From: Streptomyces pseudovenezuelae
Lineage (GTDB): Bacteria; Actinomycetota; Actinomycetes; Streptomycetales; Streptomycetaceae
DNA: 64,000 bases
Assembly (NCBI RefSeq): GCF_029892565.1
Contig: NZ_JARXVH010000026.1
Coordinates: 35,925 to 99,924 of the forward strand
Reading direction: 5' to 3'
Shown: one piece after another, positions 1-9,483 of the stretch
Position numbering within the stretch: the stretch's first letter is position 1
Layout of the letters: every line of letters starts with the position of its first letter
The notes under the pieces: generated by a model
Told to the model about the DNA's origin: nothing
The model's database searches: none
The model's input: only the letters and a program-made list of their open reading frames with translations
Made by a program: the position numbers and the translations under genes

Positions 1-125
1 CCCGATGCTTTACGCAGTCGTTCCTGATGGCGGTCCGGCGACTTCGTCGTATTAGTGCCACAGTCAGCCAGAAGAACGGCCAAAACAGCGGCTAAAACGC
101 CTAATGCTCTGCGTCTTCCGTGCAT
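1..125 (-). CDS. Putative lipoprotein, N-terminal part (runs off left edge)
   Basis: Reading leftwards from an ATG at 125, the frame is open to the window edge (41 residues). It starts MHGRRRALG, followed by a hydrophobic stretch and the lipobox-like LLADC, then a polar region (TNTTKSPDRH). This is a typical lipoprotein signal peptide: basic n-region, Leu/Val/Ala h-region, Cys as the first mature residue, so an exported, lipid-anchored protein is inferred. The function of the mature part cannot be judged because the gene continues beyond the window. Confidence 0.55.
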   Translation of the reverse strand, partial: MHGRRRALGVLAAVLAVLLADCGTNTTKSPDRHQERLRKAS

Positions 126-477
126 CACGCCCCCAGATGTCGGTTGATGCTCAGGATTCCCAGAACACCAACGTCCCGGCAGGACGCAACCTGACAGGAA
201 GAAGGGGCACGCAGGGCGCACAACGGACGCATCGCAGTACCGACCCGTGCGCCCCTCTCCGCAAGCGACCCTCTACCGCGTCTGCGGTGCGTCAGACGGT
301 GCAGTCCAGGACAGCCCAGACCTGCCGTCCGTCCGGGGTGATCCTCGCCTGCCTCGACCGTGGTACCCGCGTGGAGTTCCCCCCGCTCAACCAGTCGCAA
401 GTGGACCGCCCTCACCAACGAGCAGTGGAGTTCCGGACGATGAACATGCGTCACTGGGACCGGATCGTCGCCGAGTG
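126..477. other. Intergenic region without a recognisable gene
   Basis: About 350 bases between the divergent lipoprotein and the duplicated block upstream of the MMPL gene. Open frames exist on both strands but have no family signature and look like GC-driven shadows. It probably holds the lipoprotein promoter; no clear -35/-10 pair was found. Confidence 0.4.
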
Positions 478-672
478 TGGGGGCTGGTCGTGCGGTTCCC
501 CGCGCCTCTTCCGGGGAGGCGGGCCGTCCGCGGATTACTCCCCAGGGAGTAATCCGCACCCGCCGTCGCCCCCGGCAGTACGCGTCACCTCGCCCTCCCG
601 CCCGACGAAAGCCGTGGTTCTCACCGGAAGTCTGGGGACCGAAGCAGACGTCACCCGGAGGGAGATCGGTCA
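478..672 (+). repeat. MMPL upstream region, copy 1 of a ~195-base inverted duplication
   Basis: This block ends one base before the MMPL start codon. It recurs in reverse complement at about 39099-39297 with scattered mismatches, over 90 percent identical by eye. It contains the palindrome at 530-557 and the MMPL ribosome-binding site. The second copy lies in front of an unrelated amidohydrolase gene. Confidence 0.85.
530..557. promoter_or_regulatory. 28-base palindrome, candidate operator of the MMPL cassette
   Basis: Perfect 12-base arms (GCGGATTACTCC and its reverse complement) flank the 4-base centre CCAG. It lies 115 bases upstream of the MMPL start. Dyads of this size upstream of exporters are usually bound by a dimeric regulator; the response regulator encoded downstream is the obvious candidate, but that is inference. 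Confidence 0.6.
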
Positions 673-2793
673 ATGAGGGCCGCAGAGACAACCACGACGA
701 GGACGGGACGCAGGCGAGCCGTTCCATGGGCGGTGCTCGGGCTGTGGATCGCCGTGATCGCGCTCGTCGGGCCGTTCGCGGCGAAGCTCGCCGACGTGCA
801 GCACGACAAGGTCACCGACTACCTGCCGGCGAGCGCGGACTCGACGCAAGCGGCGAAGATCGAGGACAAGTTGCCCGGGGGCGAGACCACCGAGATGGTG
901 CTCGTCTACCACCGGGACGGCGGGCTCAGCGCCGCCGACCGGAAGACCGCGGCCGGGCAGGTCACGGAGATCACGCGGCAGCACGAGCTGATCGGCGGTG
1001 CTCCCAAGGGGATTCCGTCCAAGGACGGCACGACCCTGATGTACGCGCTTGCCAGCAATGAGCCCGGGGCGAACGAGGAGCAGCGGGACAAGCTCGTCAA
1101 CGACGTCCGCGAAGTCGCCCAGGGCGAAGGTGGGTTGAGCGTCGATGTGGGTGGCACCGGCGCGCTGGCCACCGACTCCGGCGCGGTCTACGACTCGCTC
1201 GGCGGACCGCTGCTCTACACCACCGTCGCTGTCGTCGCCGTACTGCTGATCCTGATCTACCGCAGCCCCGTGCTGTGGCTCGTGCCCCTCGTCGTCGCCG
1301 GGATCGCCGACTACATGTCGATGGGTGTCGCCTACGGCCTCAACCAGGCCTTCGGTACGACCGTCTCGGGGCAGAGTTCGGGTGTGATGACGATCCTCGT
1401 GTTCGGGGCGGGCACGGACTACGCGCTGCTGCTCGTCTCGCGCTACCGGGAGGAGCTGCGGCGCTTCGAACGACCGTACAAGGCCATGGTCGCCGCCCTG
1501 CGCGGCTGCGGGCCCGCCGTGCTCGCCTCCTCCGGCACCGTCGCCGCCGGACTGCTGTGCCTGCTCGCCGCCGACCTCAACAGCAGCCGGGGCATGGGCC
1601 CGCTCGGCGCCGTCGGTGTGCTGTGCGCGCTGATCGCGATGATGACCCTGCTCCCCGCCATCCTCGTACTGGTCGGACGGCGTGTGTTCTGGCCGCTCGT
1701 GCCCGTCTTCGGGGGCACGCCCAAGCAGCGGCGCAGCCTGTTCTCGGCGATGGGCAGCTCTGCCGGACGCAGGCCGCTGACCGTACTCGCGAGCGGTGCC
1801 GTACTGCTCGGCGCCCTCGCCCTGGGCTCGCTCAACCTGCCGGGAGCGCTCAAGCAGGAGGACTCCTTCGTCAACAAGCCGGAGGCCGTCGTCGCGATGG
1901 AGACCGTTGCCAAGTCCTATCCCGGGCAGGGCAGTCAGCCCATCGACGTGATCACCCCGCAGGGGCGCGCCGACGAGACCCTCGCGGCCGTCCGCGGCAC
2001 ACCGGGCGTCGGCAGCGCGGACAAGGGGCGTACGGGAGACGGCTGGACCGAGATCTCCGTCTTCGCAAACAGCGCACCCCAGTCGGCGGGGGAGACCGCC
2101 ACCATCAAGTCCCTGCGGGACAAACTGAAGGGCTCCTACGTCGGCGGGGACAGCGCCCAGCAGATCGACCTGGAGGTCACCAACGGCCGGGACACGAAGA
2201 TCGTCGTACCGCTCGTCCTCGTCTCCGTGATGCTCATCCTGATCGGGCTGCTGCGGAGTCTGGTCGCACCGCTGCTCCTGGTGGTCGCGGTCGTCGCGGT
2301 GTGGGGCGCCTCCCTCGGGATCGGCGGACTGGTCTTCGAACCGCTCCTCGGACTCAAGGGCACCGATCCGGGGCTCGGACTGCTGTCCTTCGTGTTCCTG
2401 GTCGCCCTCGGCGTCGACTACGGCATCTTCCTCATGCACCGGATGAGGGAGGAGTCCCTGGCGGGAGCGGAACCGACCGTGGCAGCACTCACCGCGCTGC
2501 GCACCACCGGCGGCGTCATCGCCTCCGCCGGACTGGTCCTCGCCGCGACCTTCGCCGTGCTGACGAACATGGGCCTGGTGCAGCTGGTCCAGCTCGGCTT
2601 CGTGATCGCCGTCGGCGTCCTGCTCGACACCTTCCTCGTACGGACGTACCTGGTGACCAGCGCCAGCGTCGCCCTGGGCCGGAAGCTGTGGTGGCCGGGC
2701 GTGCTCTCACGGGAGCCCGGCCCGGCCGAACGGACCGGACCGGCCGGACCGACCGAGCCGCCACGGCAGGCGGAAACCGTCGGCGCACCCTGA
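673..2793 (+). CDS. MMPL-family RND transporter
   Basis: 706-residue membrane protein of the MMPL (mycobacterial large membrane protein) branch of RND exporters, usually driven by proton influx and moving lipids or hydrophobic drugs. An N-terminal helix precedes an extracytoplasmic domain (about residues 40-170), then a five-helix bundle; the arrangement repeats after about residue 365. The paired Asp-Tyr proton-relay motifs are visible as GTDYALLL (about residue 247) and GVDYGIFL (about residue 580), each followed by a basic loop (SRYREE, HRMREE). ATG at 673 follows a good GGAGGGAG Shine-Dalgarno. Length is normal for the Streptomyces short MMPL class. A kinase and regulator follow, so it is probably the output or partner of that system. 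Substrate unknown. Confidence 0.93.
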   Translation: MRAAETTTTRTGRRRAVPWAVLGLWIAVIALVGPFAAKLADVQHDKVTDYLPASADSTQAAKIEDKLPGGETTEMVLVYHRDGGLSAADRKTAAGQVTEITRQHELIGGAPKGIPSKDGTTLMYALASNEPGANEEQRDKLVNDVREVAQGEGGLSVDVGGTGALATDSGAVYDSLGGPLLYTTVAVVAVLLILIYRSPVLWLVPLVVAGIADYMSMGVAYGLNQAFGTTVSGQSSGVMTILVFGAGTDYALLLVSRYREELRRFERPYKAMVAALRGCGPAVLASSGTVAAGLLCLLAADLNSSRGMGPLGAVGVLCALIAMMTLLPAILVLVGRRVFWPLVPVFGGTPKQRRSLFSAMGSSAGRRPLTVLASGAVLLGALALGSLNLPGALKQEDSFVNKPEAVVAMETVAKSYPGQGSQPIDVITPQGRADETLAAVRGTPGVGSADKGRTGDGWTEISVFANSAPQSAGETATIKSLRDKLKGSYVGGDSAQQIDLEVTNGRDTKIVVPLVLVSVMLILIGLLRSLVAPLLLVVAVVAVWGASLGIGGLVFEPLLGLKGTDPGLGLLSFVFLVALGVDYGIFLMHRMREESLAGAEPTVAALTALRTTGGVIASAGLVLAATFAVLTNMGLVQLVQLGFVIAVGVLLDTFLVRTYLVTSASVALGRKLWWPGVLSREPGPAERTGPAGPTEPPRQAETVGAP

Positions 2794-2854
2794 GCACGCT
2801 GAACGAACGCTCTGATCCAGCACGCCGATTGAGCACCTTGATCCGGCGGGCCCG

Positions 2855-2888
2855 CCCGGGTGCCTCTCCTTCCGGAGGGGCACCCGGG
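2855..2888 (+). terminator. Hairpin between MMPL and histidine kinase
   Basis: A 15-base stem (CCCGGGTGCCTCTCC against its complement, one T-G wobble) with loop TTCC sits 62 bases after the MMPL stop. There is no T-run, as is common for GC-rich actinobacterial terminators. It suggests partial or full uncoupling of the exporter from the kinase pair. Confidence 0.65.
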
Positions 2889-2917
2889 TTCCCGCACGAG
2901 TACCGGAAGATGGAGCC

Positions 2918-4258
2918 GTGGAAGAACGGGGAACGACCACAGCAGGGGTACGCGACCGGTCGGCGGCGGAGACGGCGGCCGGTGACGGCGGGCGGTCCCT
3001 TCGCGTCGAGCACATCATGTCCGCCATCAACCGCGAACCGCTGACCGCACCGCACCGCACCCGCAACGACGCGCTCCTCGCGCTGGGCGTCGCCGTGCTC
3101 GCCCTAGCCATCGCTCTGATGGGCGGCGAAGGGATCCCGCCCGACCATCTCGGCTGGACGCTGCTGCTCGCCGGGCACGTGCCCCTCGTATGGCGGCGCC
3201 GCCGTCCGGTGGTGGCCCTGCTCGGGGTGGTGGCCTGCGTGGCTCCGTACTACGCCCTCGACTACAACCCCGCCCCGCCCATCCCCGCGACCGTCCTGGC
3301 GCTCTACACCGTCGCGGCGACCGGCGCCGTACGCCGCACGCTGCTCACCGGTGTCGCCGTCCTCGGCCCGACAGTGATCGGCAACGGCCTCACCAACTCG
3401 AAGGGGGCGCTGGAGTCCCTGGAGATCTCCGGCTGGATCATCGCGGTCCTGTTCATCGGTATCGACGTCCGCTACTACCGCTGGTACGTCGCCTCCATCG
3501 TCGAGCGGGCCGAACGGGCCGAACGCACCCGGGAGGAGGAGGCCAGGTACCGCGTCGCCGAGGAACGGCTGCGGATCGCCCGTGACCTGCACGACCTGCT
3601 CGCCCACAGCATCACGCTCATCGGCGTGCAGACGTCCGTGGCGGCCCACGTCCTCACCGCCGACCCCGAGCGCCTCGACCGCAAAGCCGTCGCCCAGGCA
3701 CTGGACGACATCGCGGGGACCTGCCGGACCGCCCGGGGGGAACTGCGTACGACGCTGGAGGTGCTGCGGGCGCATGACACGGTCGTGGCAGCGGGGGCCG
3801 GTTCCGTCTCCGGGGCCGAGGACATGCGGGGGCCAGTGCCCGGGATCGACGGACTGGCCGGTCTCGCGGAGACCGGCCGGGTGGCCGGGGCCAAGGTCGA
3901 ACTGTCCGTCCGCGCGGACGGCATCCCTCCCTCCGTGGGCGCCGCCGCGTACCGGATCGTGCAGGAGGCGCTCACCAACGCCGTACGTCACGGTGGCCGC
4001 GAGGACCTCACCGTGCGGGTGGGTCTGTGGACCGAGGACGGCGCACTGCGGGTGAGTGTCAGGGACGACGGGAGGGGCGGGAACGCCGGCTCGGGCGGCG
4101 GGATGGGCCCGTCCGACGGCAGGCCGGGGTTCGGGCTCGTCGGAATGCGGGAGCGGGCCCGTAGCGTGGGCGGCACACTGGACGCCGGTCCGGGGCCCGC
4201 CGGGGGCTTCGAGGTGACCGCCACACTGCCGCTGTCCCGGGAGGACGAGGTTCGATGA
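2918..4258 (+). CDS. Sensor histidine kinase, NarL-partner type (HisKA_3)
   Basis: 446 residues. About six hydrophobic segments between residues 50 and 188 form the membrane sensor, with almost no extracellular loop, followed by a short charged helix. The dimerisation/phosphoacceptor motif ARDLHDLLAHS places the phosphorylated His at about residue 225. The ATPase domain has the N-box (EALTNAVRHGG, about 350), DDGRGG and a G-rich GFGLVGMRERA. Autophosphorylation and transfer to the downstream regulator are expected. GTG at 2918 is taken as start; ATG at 3017 is an alternative. The stop overlaps the regulator start by ATGA, so the two are translationally coupled. Confidence 0.92.
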   Translation: MEERGTTTAGVRDRSAAETAAGDGGRSLRVEHIMSAINREPLTAPHRTRNDALLALGVAVLALAIALMGGEGIPPDHLGWTLLLAGHVPLVWRRRRPVVALLGVVACVAPYYALDYNPAPPIPATVLALYTVAATGAVRRTLLTGVAVLGPTVIGNGLTNSKGALESLEISGWIIAVLFIGIDVRYYRWYVASIVERAERAERTREEEARYRVAEERLRIARDLHDLLAHSITLIGVQTSVAAHVLTADPERLDRKAVAQALDDIAGTCRTARGELRTTLEVLRAHDTVVAAGAGSVSGAEDMRGPVPGIDGLAGLAETGRVAGAKVELSVRADGIPPSVGAAAYRIVQEALTNAVRHGGREDLTVRVGLWTEDGALRVSVRDDGRGGNAGSGGGMGPSDGRPGFGLVGMRERARSVGGTLDAGPGPAGGFEVTATLPLSREDEVR

Positions 4259-4926
4259 CCATCCGCGTACTGCTGGCCGACGACCAGAACCTCGTACGGG
4301 CCTCCTTCGCGATGCTCGTTTCGTCGGCCGGGGACATGGAGGTCGTCGCCGAGGCGGCCACCGGGCGGGAGGCCGTGGCGCTGGCCCGGTCGGCGCGGGC
4401 CGATCTCATCGTGATGGACATCCGCATGCCCGACCTCGACGGGATCGAGGCGACCCGGCTCATCGCCGCCGACGAGGATCTCGCGGGAGTGAAGGTGCTC
4501 GTCCTGACGACGTACGAGACCGACGAGCACATCGTCGAGGCACTGCGGGCCGGGGCGTCCGGCTTCCTCGTGAAGGACATCAGGCCGGCCGAACTCCTCG
4601 ACGCCATCCGGACGGTGGCCGCGGGGGAGTCCCTCCTCTCGCCCGGTCCCACCTCGCGGCTGATCGCCCGCTTTCTGCGCGCGCCGAACACCGCGACGAC
4701 ATCCGCGCTGGGCGGGCCGAGCGGGCTGTCCGAACGGGAACGGCAGGTGCTCGCGCTGGTCGCGCGCGGTCTCAACAACTCCGAGATCGCCGACGCGTTG
4801 GGGCTCAGCCCGCTGACCGCGAAGACCCATGTCAGCCGGATCATTGGCAAGTTGGGGGCGCGGGACCGGGCACAGCTGGTGATCGTGGCGTACGAGTCGG
4901 GGCTTGTGATACCTGGGACTGTCTGA
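4255..4926 (+). CDS. Response regulator, NarL/FixJ (LuxR-type HTH)
   Basis: 223 residues. Receiver domain 1-120 with the acidic pair DD at 9-10, phosphoacceptor Asp at about 55 (VMDIRMPD), Thr of LTTYET and Lys of LVKDIR. A LuxR-type helix-turn-helix follows at about 160-220 (LSERERQVLALVARGLNNSEIA...). It overlaps the kinase stop, so it is the cognate partner. Its likely targets include the palindrome upstream of the MMPL gene, which is inference only. Confidence 0.93.
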   Translation: MTIRVLLADDQNLVRASFAMLVSSAGDMEVVAEAATGREAVALARSARADLIVMDIRMPDLDGIEATRLIAADEDLAGVKVLVLTTYETDEHIVEALRAGASGFLVKDIRPAELLDAIRTVAAGESLLSPGPTSRLIARFLRAPNTATTSALGGPSGLSERERQVLALVARGLNNSEIADALGLSPLTAKTHVSRIIGKLGARDRAQLVIVAYESGLVIPGTV

Positions 4927-4949
4927 CTTCGAGCCACCGTCTTTCTGCT

Positions 4950-5555
4950 CAGCAAGATCGCGGACGGATGCTCCGGGTCGTGGAAGACCCGCTGGGTGGC
5001 GGAGAGGAGTGTGACGGCGGTGGCCGGGGGTTCGCCCGTGCCGGGATTGCGGTTGAAGCGAGGAATGGCGTCGCTGGAGACCTGGACGCGGATGCGGTGG
5101 CCGGGCTCGAAGCGGTAGGCCGTCGGCCACAGTTGGACCGTCGCGCACGTCGTCTCGGCGGCGTCGGTGAGGTTGATCAAGCCGTCGCAGACGGTTTGTG
5201 GAGTGCCCCTCTCGTCCACATCACACAGGCGCACGAACACATCGGCGTACGCCAGGCTGGAGCGGAAGAAGATCTCGGCGCTCACCTCTCCGACGACCTC
5301 GACGGCGTTGTCCGGAGCGGGAGTTGTGTAGGTGAAGACGTCAGGGCGGGCCTCCAGCTTGGCGTTGTTCACGCGGCCGTGCTTCTGCAGGGTCCACATG
5401 CGTACTTCGCCGACCGCGGGGGTGGGATCGGAGGGGCGTAGTGGTAGTCGTCCGGAGTGGAGTCGGCGGGCAGGTCGATGCCAGGGCTCCGCCGGGCTGG
5501 AGGTGGAATCGCTGCGGCTCGTATCCCGGGGGCGGCCAGGCCCTCATCTGGGACA
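4950..5555 (-). pseudogene. CocE/NonD-family hydrolase, C-terminal remnant
   Basis: The minus strand reads, across three frames, the C-terminal half of an X-Pro dipeptidyl-peptidase/CocE-type hydrolase: GYEPQRFHLQPGGALAS, then DLPADSTPDDYHYAP, then DPTPAVGEVRMWTLQ, followed by LEARPDVFTYTTPAP, AYADVFVRLCDVDERG and FEPGHRIRVQVSSDAIPRFNRN. These are conserved blocks of the jelly-roll C-terminal domain. Frame breaks lie near 5435 and 5475. The catalytic alpha/beta-hydrolase half is missing because the sequence joins a recombinase remnant near 5555. The 3' end overlaps no neighbour on its own strand. Clearly non-functional. Confidence 0.75.
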
Positions 5556-6090
5556 ACGTCAAAAGCGCCGCTGCGGCCGCAAGCTGCCCATCACCCGCGA
5601 GACCGCCGCGGTTATGAGGTCCTGGCAGGCCCGTCGACGTCAGCTGGAGGTTCCCTCCCGCAGCCGGAAGTACCTGTTCCCTCGATTACCGACCGCAACG
5701 GGATCTCGCACACGGGGTCGAGCGCGGCCAACGAGATGCGGGAATGGGTCGCGGCGATCCCGTTGCTGCTGAGCGACGACCTCGACGAGCAAGGGAACAG
5801 GCTGCCGTTCGTCCGCTCGCTGATCTTCCCCTACGCGCTCCGGCACGCCTATGCCCAGTGCCATGCCGATGCCGGCGTCCCTATTGACGTGCTTGAAGAG
5901 TTCATGGACCACCGGTCGGTCGTCACCACGATGTCGTACTACCAGGTGTCCCTGAAGCGGAAGCGTGAAGCGATCAGCACCATGCGGAAGCACACCATCG
6001 ACCGTTCCGGTCATCCGGCCCCGTTCACCAGCACCACCGACTACGAGGCCAGCCGGTCGCCGTCCCGTTCGGCAACTGCCGCGAGCCCGC
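5545..6090 (+). pseudogene. Tyrosine recombinase remnant (Tn554 TnpA/TnpB-like)
   Basis: Three overlapping plus-strand frames carry pieces of a phage-integrase-type recombinase: LIWDNVK, then KLPITRETAAVMRSWQ...FPRLP, then FPYALRHAYAQCHADAGVP and EEFMDHRSVVTTMSYYQVSLKRK. The last pieces hold the catalytic Arg (ALRH), His (DH) and the nucleophile Tyr. After about 6055 a further frame reads VAVPFGNCREP, the Cys-containing tail seen in Tn554-type transposition proteins. The N-terminal half is lost and at least two frameshifts are present. It abuts an AfsR-like remnant on the other strand. Confidence 0.7.
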
Positions 6091-6890
6091 GCCAGGGGCG
6101 AGACACTGGCGTAGCTGAGGGCGTGGCTGCCGCGCACCTCCAGATCACCGATGGCCAGTTCGTTCAGTCGCCGGTGCTCCTCGCGCGGCCGGCCCGTGAA
6201 TCTGTGCAGTGTCAGGTCGGGGCGGGCGGACAGGCTGGCTCCGGCGATCCGCACCGCGAGCGGCAGGTGCCTGCACAGTTCTGCGATGTCCCGCGCTAGG
6301 CCGGGCTCGGCCTCAATCCGGGCGGATCCGGCAGCCGGAGGGAGTCCACGCCGTCCAGTTCGGGCAGGTCCAGCCGTCGGGCCCCCTCCAACGCCGCGAG
6401 CCGCGACCGGCTGGTGACAAGACAGGCACAGCGCGCTCCGCTGGGCACCAGCGGACGTACCGGGCGCTCGTTGGCCGCGTCGTCGAGGACGACGAGCACA
6501 CGGCGGTCGGCGAGCAGGGTGCGGTAGCGGTCGACGCGTTCGCCAGTACGTCGCGGCAGGCTGTGCTCGGCAACGCCGAGGGCGAGCAGGAAGTGTCCGA
6601 GCACCTCGTCGGGGTTCCTGGGCCGGTCCCGCGTGCCGTGCAGTTCGGCGAACAACTGGCCGTCGGGGAAGCGGCGACGCAGCAGGTGGGCGGCGTGCAC
6701 CATCAGGGCCGTCTTGCCCACGCCGGGGGCGTCGGCGATCGTCAGCACCGGATCCCGGACCTCGCGCAGGTGTTGGAGAACTGCCGCGCGGCCGGTGAAG
6801 TCGGTTGTGTCCGGTGGGAGTTGACGGGGCGTCGGAAGAGTTGCGGGAGCGTTTCGATGGGCGGGCGGCTCAATGCCTCGGGCAGGTGAC
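6083..6890 (-). pseudogene. AfsR/SARP-type NB-ARC regulator remnant
   Basis: The minus strand encodes part of an AfsR-like STAND ATPase: DTTDFTGRAAVLQ, the P-loop APGVGKTALMVHAAH, the Walker-B-like RVLVVLDDAAN and LVTSRSRL. After a frameshift near 6320 come RIEAEPGLARDIAELCRHLPLAVRIAGASLSARPD and ELAIGDLEVRGSHALSYASV. The SARP DNA-binding and BTAD domains that normally precede the ATPase are absent, and the TPR tail is lost at the recombinase junction. Non-functional fragment. Confidence 0.75.
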
Positions 6891-7128
6891 CCCTGAAAGC
6901 GGTCGCCGGGTCGTGGGCCGCCGTCTCTGCCCGCGAGGACCCGGCGACAGATCCTCCCGTCTCGAAGGATCTGGTTCGCGACTATGCCGGTGACGTGCGG
7001 TGACCGGTTGGATTGAGGCGCTGGATCGGGGACTGCCTCAGCTGGTCTGGCGGCTATGGATACGCTCGCGTTTCGGTTGATGTGGCGACGGCGAGGCCAA
7101 TTGGGTCTTGGCTCTCTACGCTGTATCG

Positions 7129-8616
7129 ATGCTGCCGTACGAAGAAATGACCCCGCCCGAGCGTGAGTTGTGGGACGCCTTCCCCGAAGGCCGCCAGGTG
7201 GACCTGCGTGCGGGCACTGTGAACGGAGACGATCCGGGCGGAGGTGCGGACTGGGGGCCCGAGCGCACGCTTCGGGCGGCCGTCGTGACAGCCTTGGCGC
7301 GGGGAGCACATGCAGCCCCGCCAGGGGCGGTCACCGCTCTGCGGGTGGTTGGAGCGCGGATCACTGGTCGTTTCGATCTCGCTGGAGCGGAAATCGGGCA
7401 CATGTTGTGGTTCGAGGACTGCTGGTTCGAGGAGAGTCCGAGCTTTTATGGAGCTGCTACTCGGACGGTGGGGATCGTCGGCAGTCAGGTGCCCGGCATG
7501 GACGCCACGTTGGCCCGGATAGAAGGCACCCTCAATCTGCAGCGATCAGTCGTCCAGGGCAGGCTTGCGCTCATGAGAGCTCGGATCGCAGGCGAACTGC
7601 ACCTGAGCGAGGCGATGTTGTCGGCCTCGGACGGGTGGGCGTTGTTCGCCGGCGGTCTGGTCATGGAAGGCGCGGTCTTCTGCCGCAGAGGATTCACCGC
7701 CCACGGCGGGATACGTCTGGTGGGAGCCCACCTGCTTGGCGGCCTGTTCATGGAAGGAGCCCGACTGGACAACCCCGATGGCCCGGCGCTCGTCGCGGAC
7801 AACGCCGTGGCCTCGACGCTGGTCTTCTCCAAGGGGTTCACCGCGCAGGGGGCCATATGTCTGCCTGGCGCGCAGATATCGGATCAGCTCACCTTTGAGG
7901 GCGCCATCCTCAACGGCGCGGACGTGGCCCTGGACGGCTCGCGGATGCAGGCGGGCGATTTGTACTTCACACCAGCCGCACCACCTGCCGGCAGCGTGGA
8001 CCTCAGAGGAGCCCACGTGACCGTCCTTCACGACGGCGAGGACATCTGGCCGGGGCTCGTGCGGCTACAAGGGTTCAGCTACGCCTCTATCCAGTCCAAA
8101 GACGGCCTACGAGGCTACGACGCGATACGCCGCGTGGAGTGGATCCGACGCGAGCCAGGCTACGCCCCGCAGCCCTACGAGCAGTTGGCGACCTGGTACC
8201 GGCAGGTCGGCCACGAGGACGACGCCCGCAAGGTGCTTCTGGCCAAGCAACGCCACCGTCGCAGCACACTTCACCCAGCCGGGCGGGTGTGGGGGCACCT
8301 GCTCGACGCCCTGGTCGGCTACGGCTACCGCCCCTGGCTGGCCGGAGTGTGGATCATGGCTCTGACCGTCCTCGGCACCATTGTCTTCAGCAGCCAGTCG
8401 CCGAAGCAGGTCCAGACCGACCAAGGCCCACCGTTCAACGCCCTCGTCTATACCCTCGACCTGCTGATCCCCATCGGCGGCCTCGGCCAACGAACCGCGT
8501 GGTACTGGACGGGAGGCACCATCGCGCAGTGGCTGTCCTACGTTCTGATCGCGGCGGGTTGGCTGCTGACGACGGCAGTCGTCGCGGGCGTGACTCGGTC
8601 ACTAAACAAGAGTTGA
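7129..8616 (+). CDS. Membrane-associated oxidoreductase-like protein with pentapeptide-type repeats
   Basis: About 495 residues. Residues 10-330 are rich in short A/G-L-I/F repeats (TGRFDLAGAEIG, GTLNLQRSVVQGRLALMRARIAGELHLSEA, GGIRLVGAHLLGG), as expected for a right-handed beta-helix. A charged helical segment follows, then two hydrophobic C-terminal helices (GVWIMALTVLGTIVF and SYVLIAAGWLLTTAVVAGV). Homologues in Streptomyces are annotated as membrane-associated oxidoreductases, but no cofactor motif is visible, so catalysis is doubtful; a membrane-anchored scaffold is equally likely. ATG at 7129 was preferred over the upstream in-frame TTG at 7108. No strong ribosome site is visible and the message may be near leaderless. 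Confidence 0.75.
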   Translation: MLPYEEMTPPERELWDAFPEGRQVDLRAGTVNGDDPGGGADWGPERTLRAAVVTALARGAHAAPPGAVTALRVVGARITGRFDLAGAEIGHMLWFEDCWFEESPSFYGAATRTVGIVGSQVPGMDATLARIEGTLNLQRSVVQGRLALMRARIAGELHLSEAMLSASDGWALFAGGLVMEGAVFCRRGFTAHGGIRLVGAHLLGGLFMEGARLDNPDGPALVADNAVASTLVFSKGFTAQGAICLPGAQISDQLTFEGAILNGADVALDGSRMQAGDLYFTPAAPPAGSVDLRGAHVTVLHDGEDIWPGLVRLQGFSYASIQSKDGLRGYDAIRRVEWIRREPGYAPQPYEQLATWYRQVGHEDDARKVLLAKQRHRRSTLHPAGRVWGHLLDALVGYGYRPWLAGVWIMALTVLGTIVFSSQSPKQVQTDQGPPFNALVYTLDLLIPIGGLGQRTAWYWTGGTIAQWLSYVLIAAGWLLTTAVVAGVTRSLNKS

Positions 8617-9013
8617 CGCCCCTCTGCCGACTCGATCAACAGGTCCGCCGGACGGCTTCCCGACATCCCCCGACGGCGCCTTCACCGGCTCCCACCGACG
8701 ACGTTGCCCAACCACGGCGTTTCGCCCAGGGCGCGCAGGAGGGCGAGCCGCCTTGACCGGGTCGGCCGGAGACCGGCCTGCAGCGCCCGGGAACGTCTGC
8801 CGGCGCCTCTGCGTGCCGCTGGGGTCGGCCCGAGCGGGACACCTGCGCGGGCCGCCGCTCCTGTTTCCGCACGCAGGCTGTCGGTGGGCCGGGCGGCAGG
8901 GCTGGTGGGGTTCCTCAGGCAGTGGCCTGGGATTCTCCTGGCTTCCGCAACTCATGTCGATGTCGTGGCGTCCCATTCCGTGACGGACGGCTGCTGATCA
9001 CCGGGGAGAGCGC
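8617..9013. other. Gap, nothing recognised
   Basis: About 400 GC-rich bases. No frame on either strand shows a known motif. The end of the gap holds the GGGGAGAG ribosome site of the following small gene. Confidence 0.4.
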
Positions 9014-9334
9014 GTGGCGGACAAGGACCAGACGGCGGATGCGGCGGGGGAGAGGGACCGCGAGAGGTGGTTGGCGCGTTTCCAGGTGCGGTTGGCGATG
9101 CAGCCGGGCGTGGATCGTCCGGTCGTGCTCCAGGCGGTCAAGGAGGTCATGGTGCACTGTGCGAAGACGGGAGAGGACCCGCAGACTGCCTTCGGTGATC
9201 CGGATGCCTGTGCCGTGCAGGCCGCTGCGCGATTGGTGCCGGCGGACCGGGCGGCGCATGCCAGGCGGCGCAACGCCGTGGTGGACAGGGTCAGTTCGGT
9301 GCTCAAGAGGGTCAGGGATATCCCCGGTCCGTGA
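9014..9334 (+). CDS. Small protein, HAAS/DUF1700-like
   Basis: 106 residues with GTG start behind GGGGAGAG at 9003-9010. Mostly helical. The core AVKEVMVHCAKTGEDPQTAFGDPDACA resembles the HAAS (DUF1700) signalling domain, whose hallmark is a short helix followed by an FGDP-type turn. The usual C-terminal membrane segment is missing, so this is either a soluble version or a truncated gene. Cellular role unknown. Confidence 0.5.
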   Translation: MADKDQTADAAGERDRERWLARFQVRLAMQPGVDRPVVLQAVKEVMVHCAKTGEDPQTAFGDPDACAVQAAARLVPADRAAHARRRNAVVDRVSSVLKRVRDIPGP

Positions 9335-9483
9335 TGGGTTGAAGCGGCTTGTGTCCTGGCCCGGCGCACGGGTTCTGGTGCAGCCGCAGTGTCCGTTCGC
9401 CGGGACTGCTGGGCGGCTGGGACGGCTGGTGGAGCGCCGGACGGGGGACACCGATCCTCCTTTGCGCGAAGTGGCTTGCCGTA

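Noticed and set aside
670..2439. Long minus-strand open frame opposite the MMPL gene (and a plus-strand frame at 1275-3044)
   Set aside because: Low-complexity Arg/Gly/Asp/His-rich translation, fully inside a well-supported gene; GC-driven shadow.
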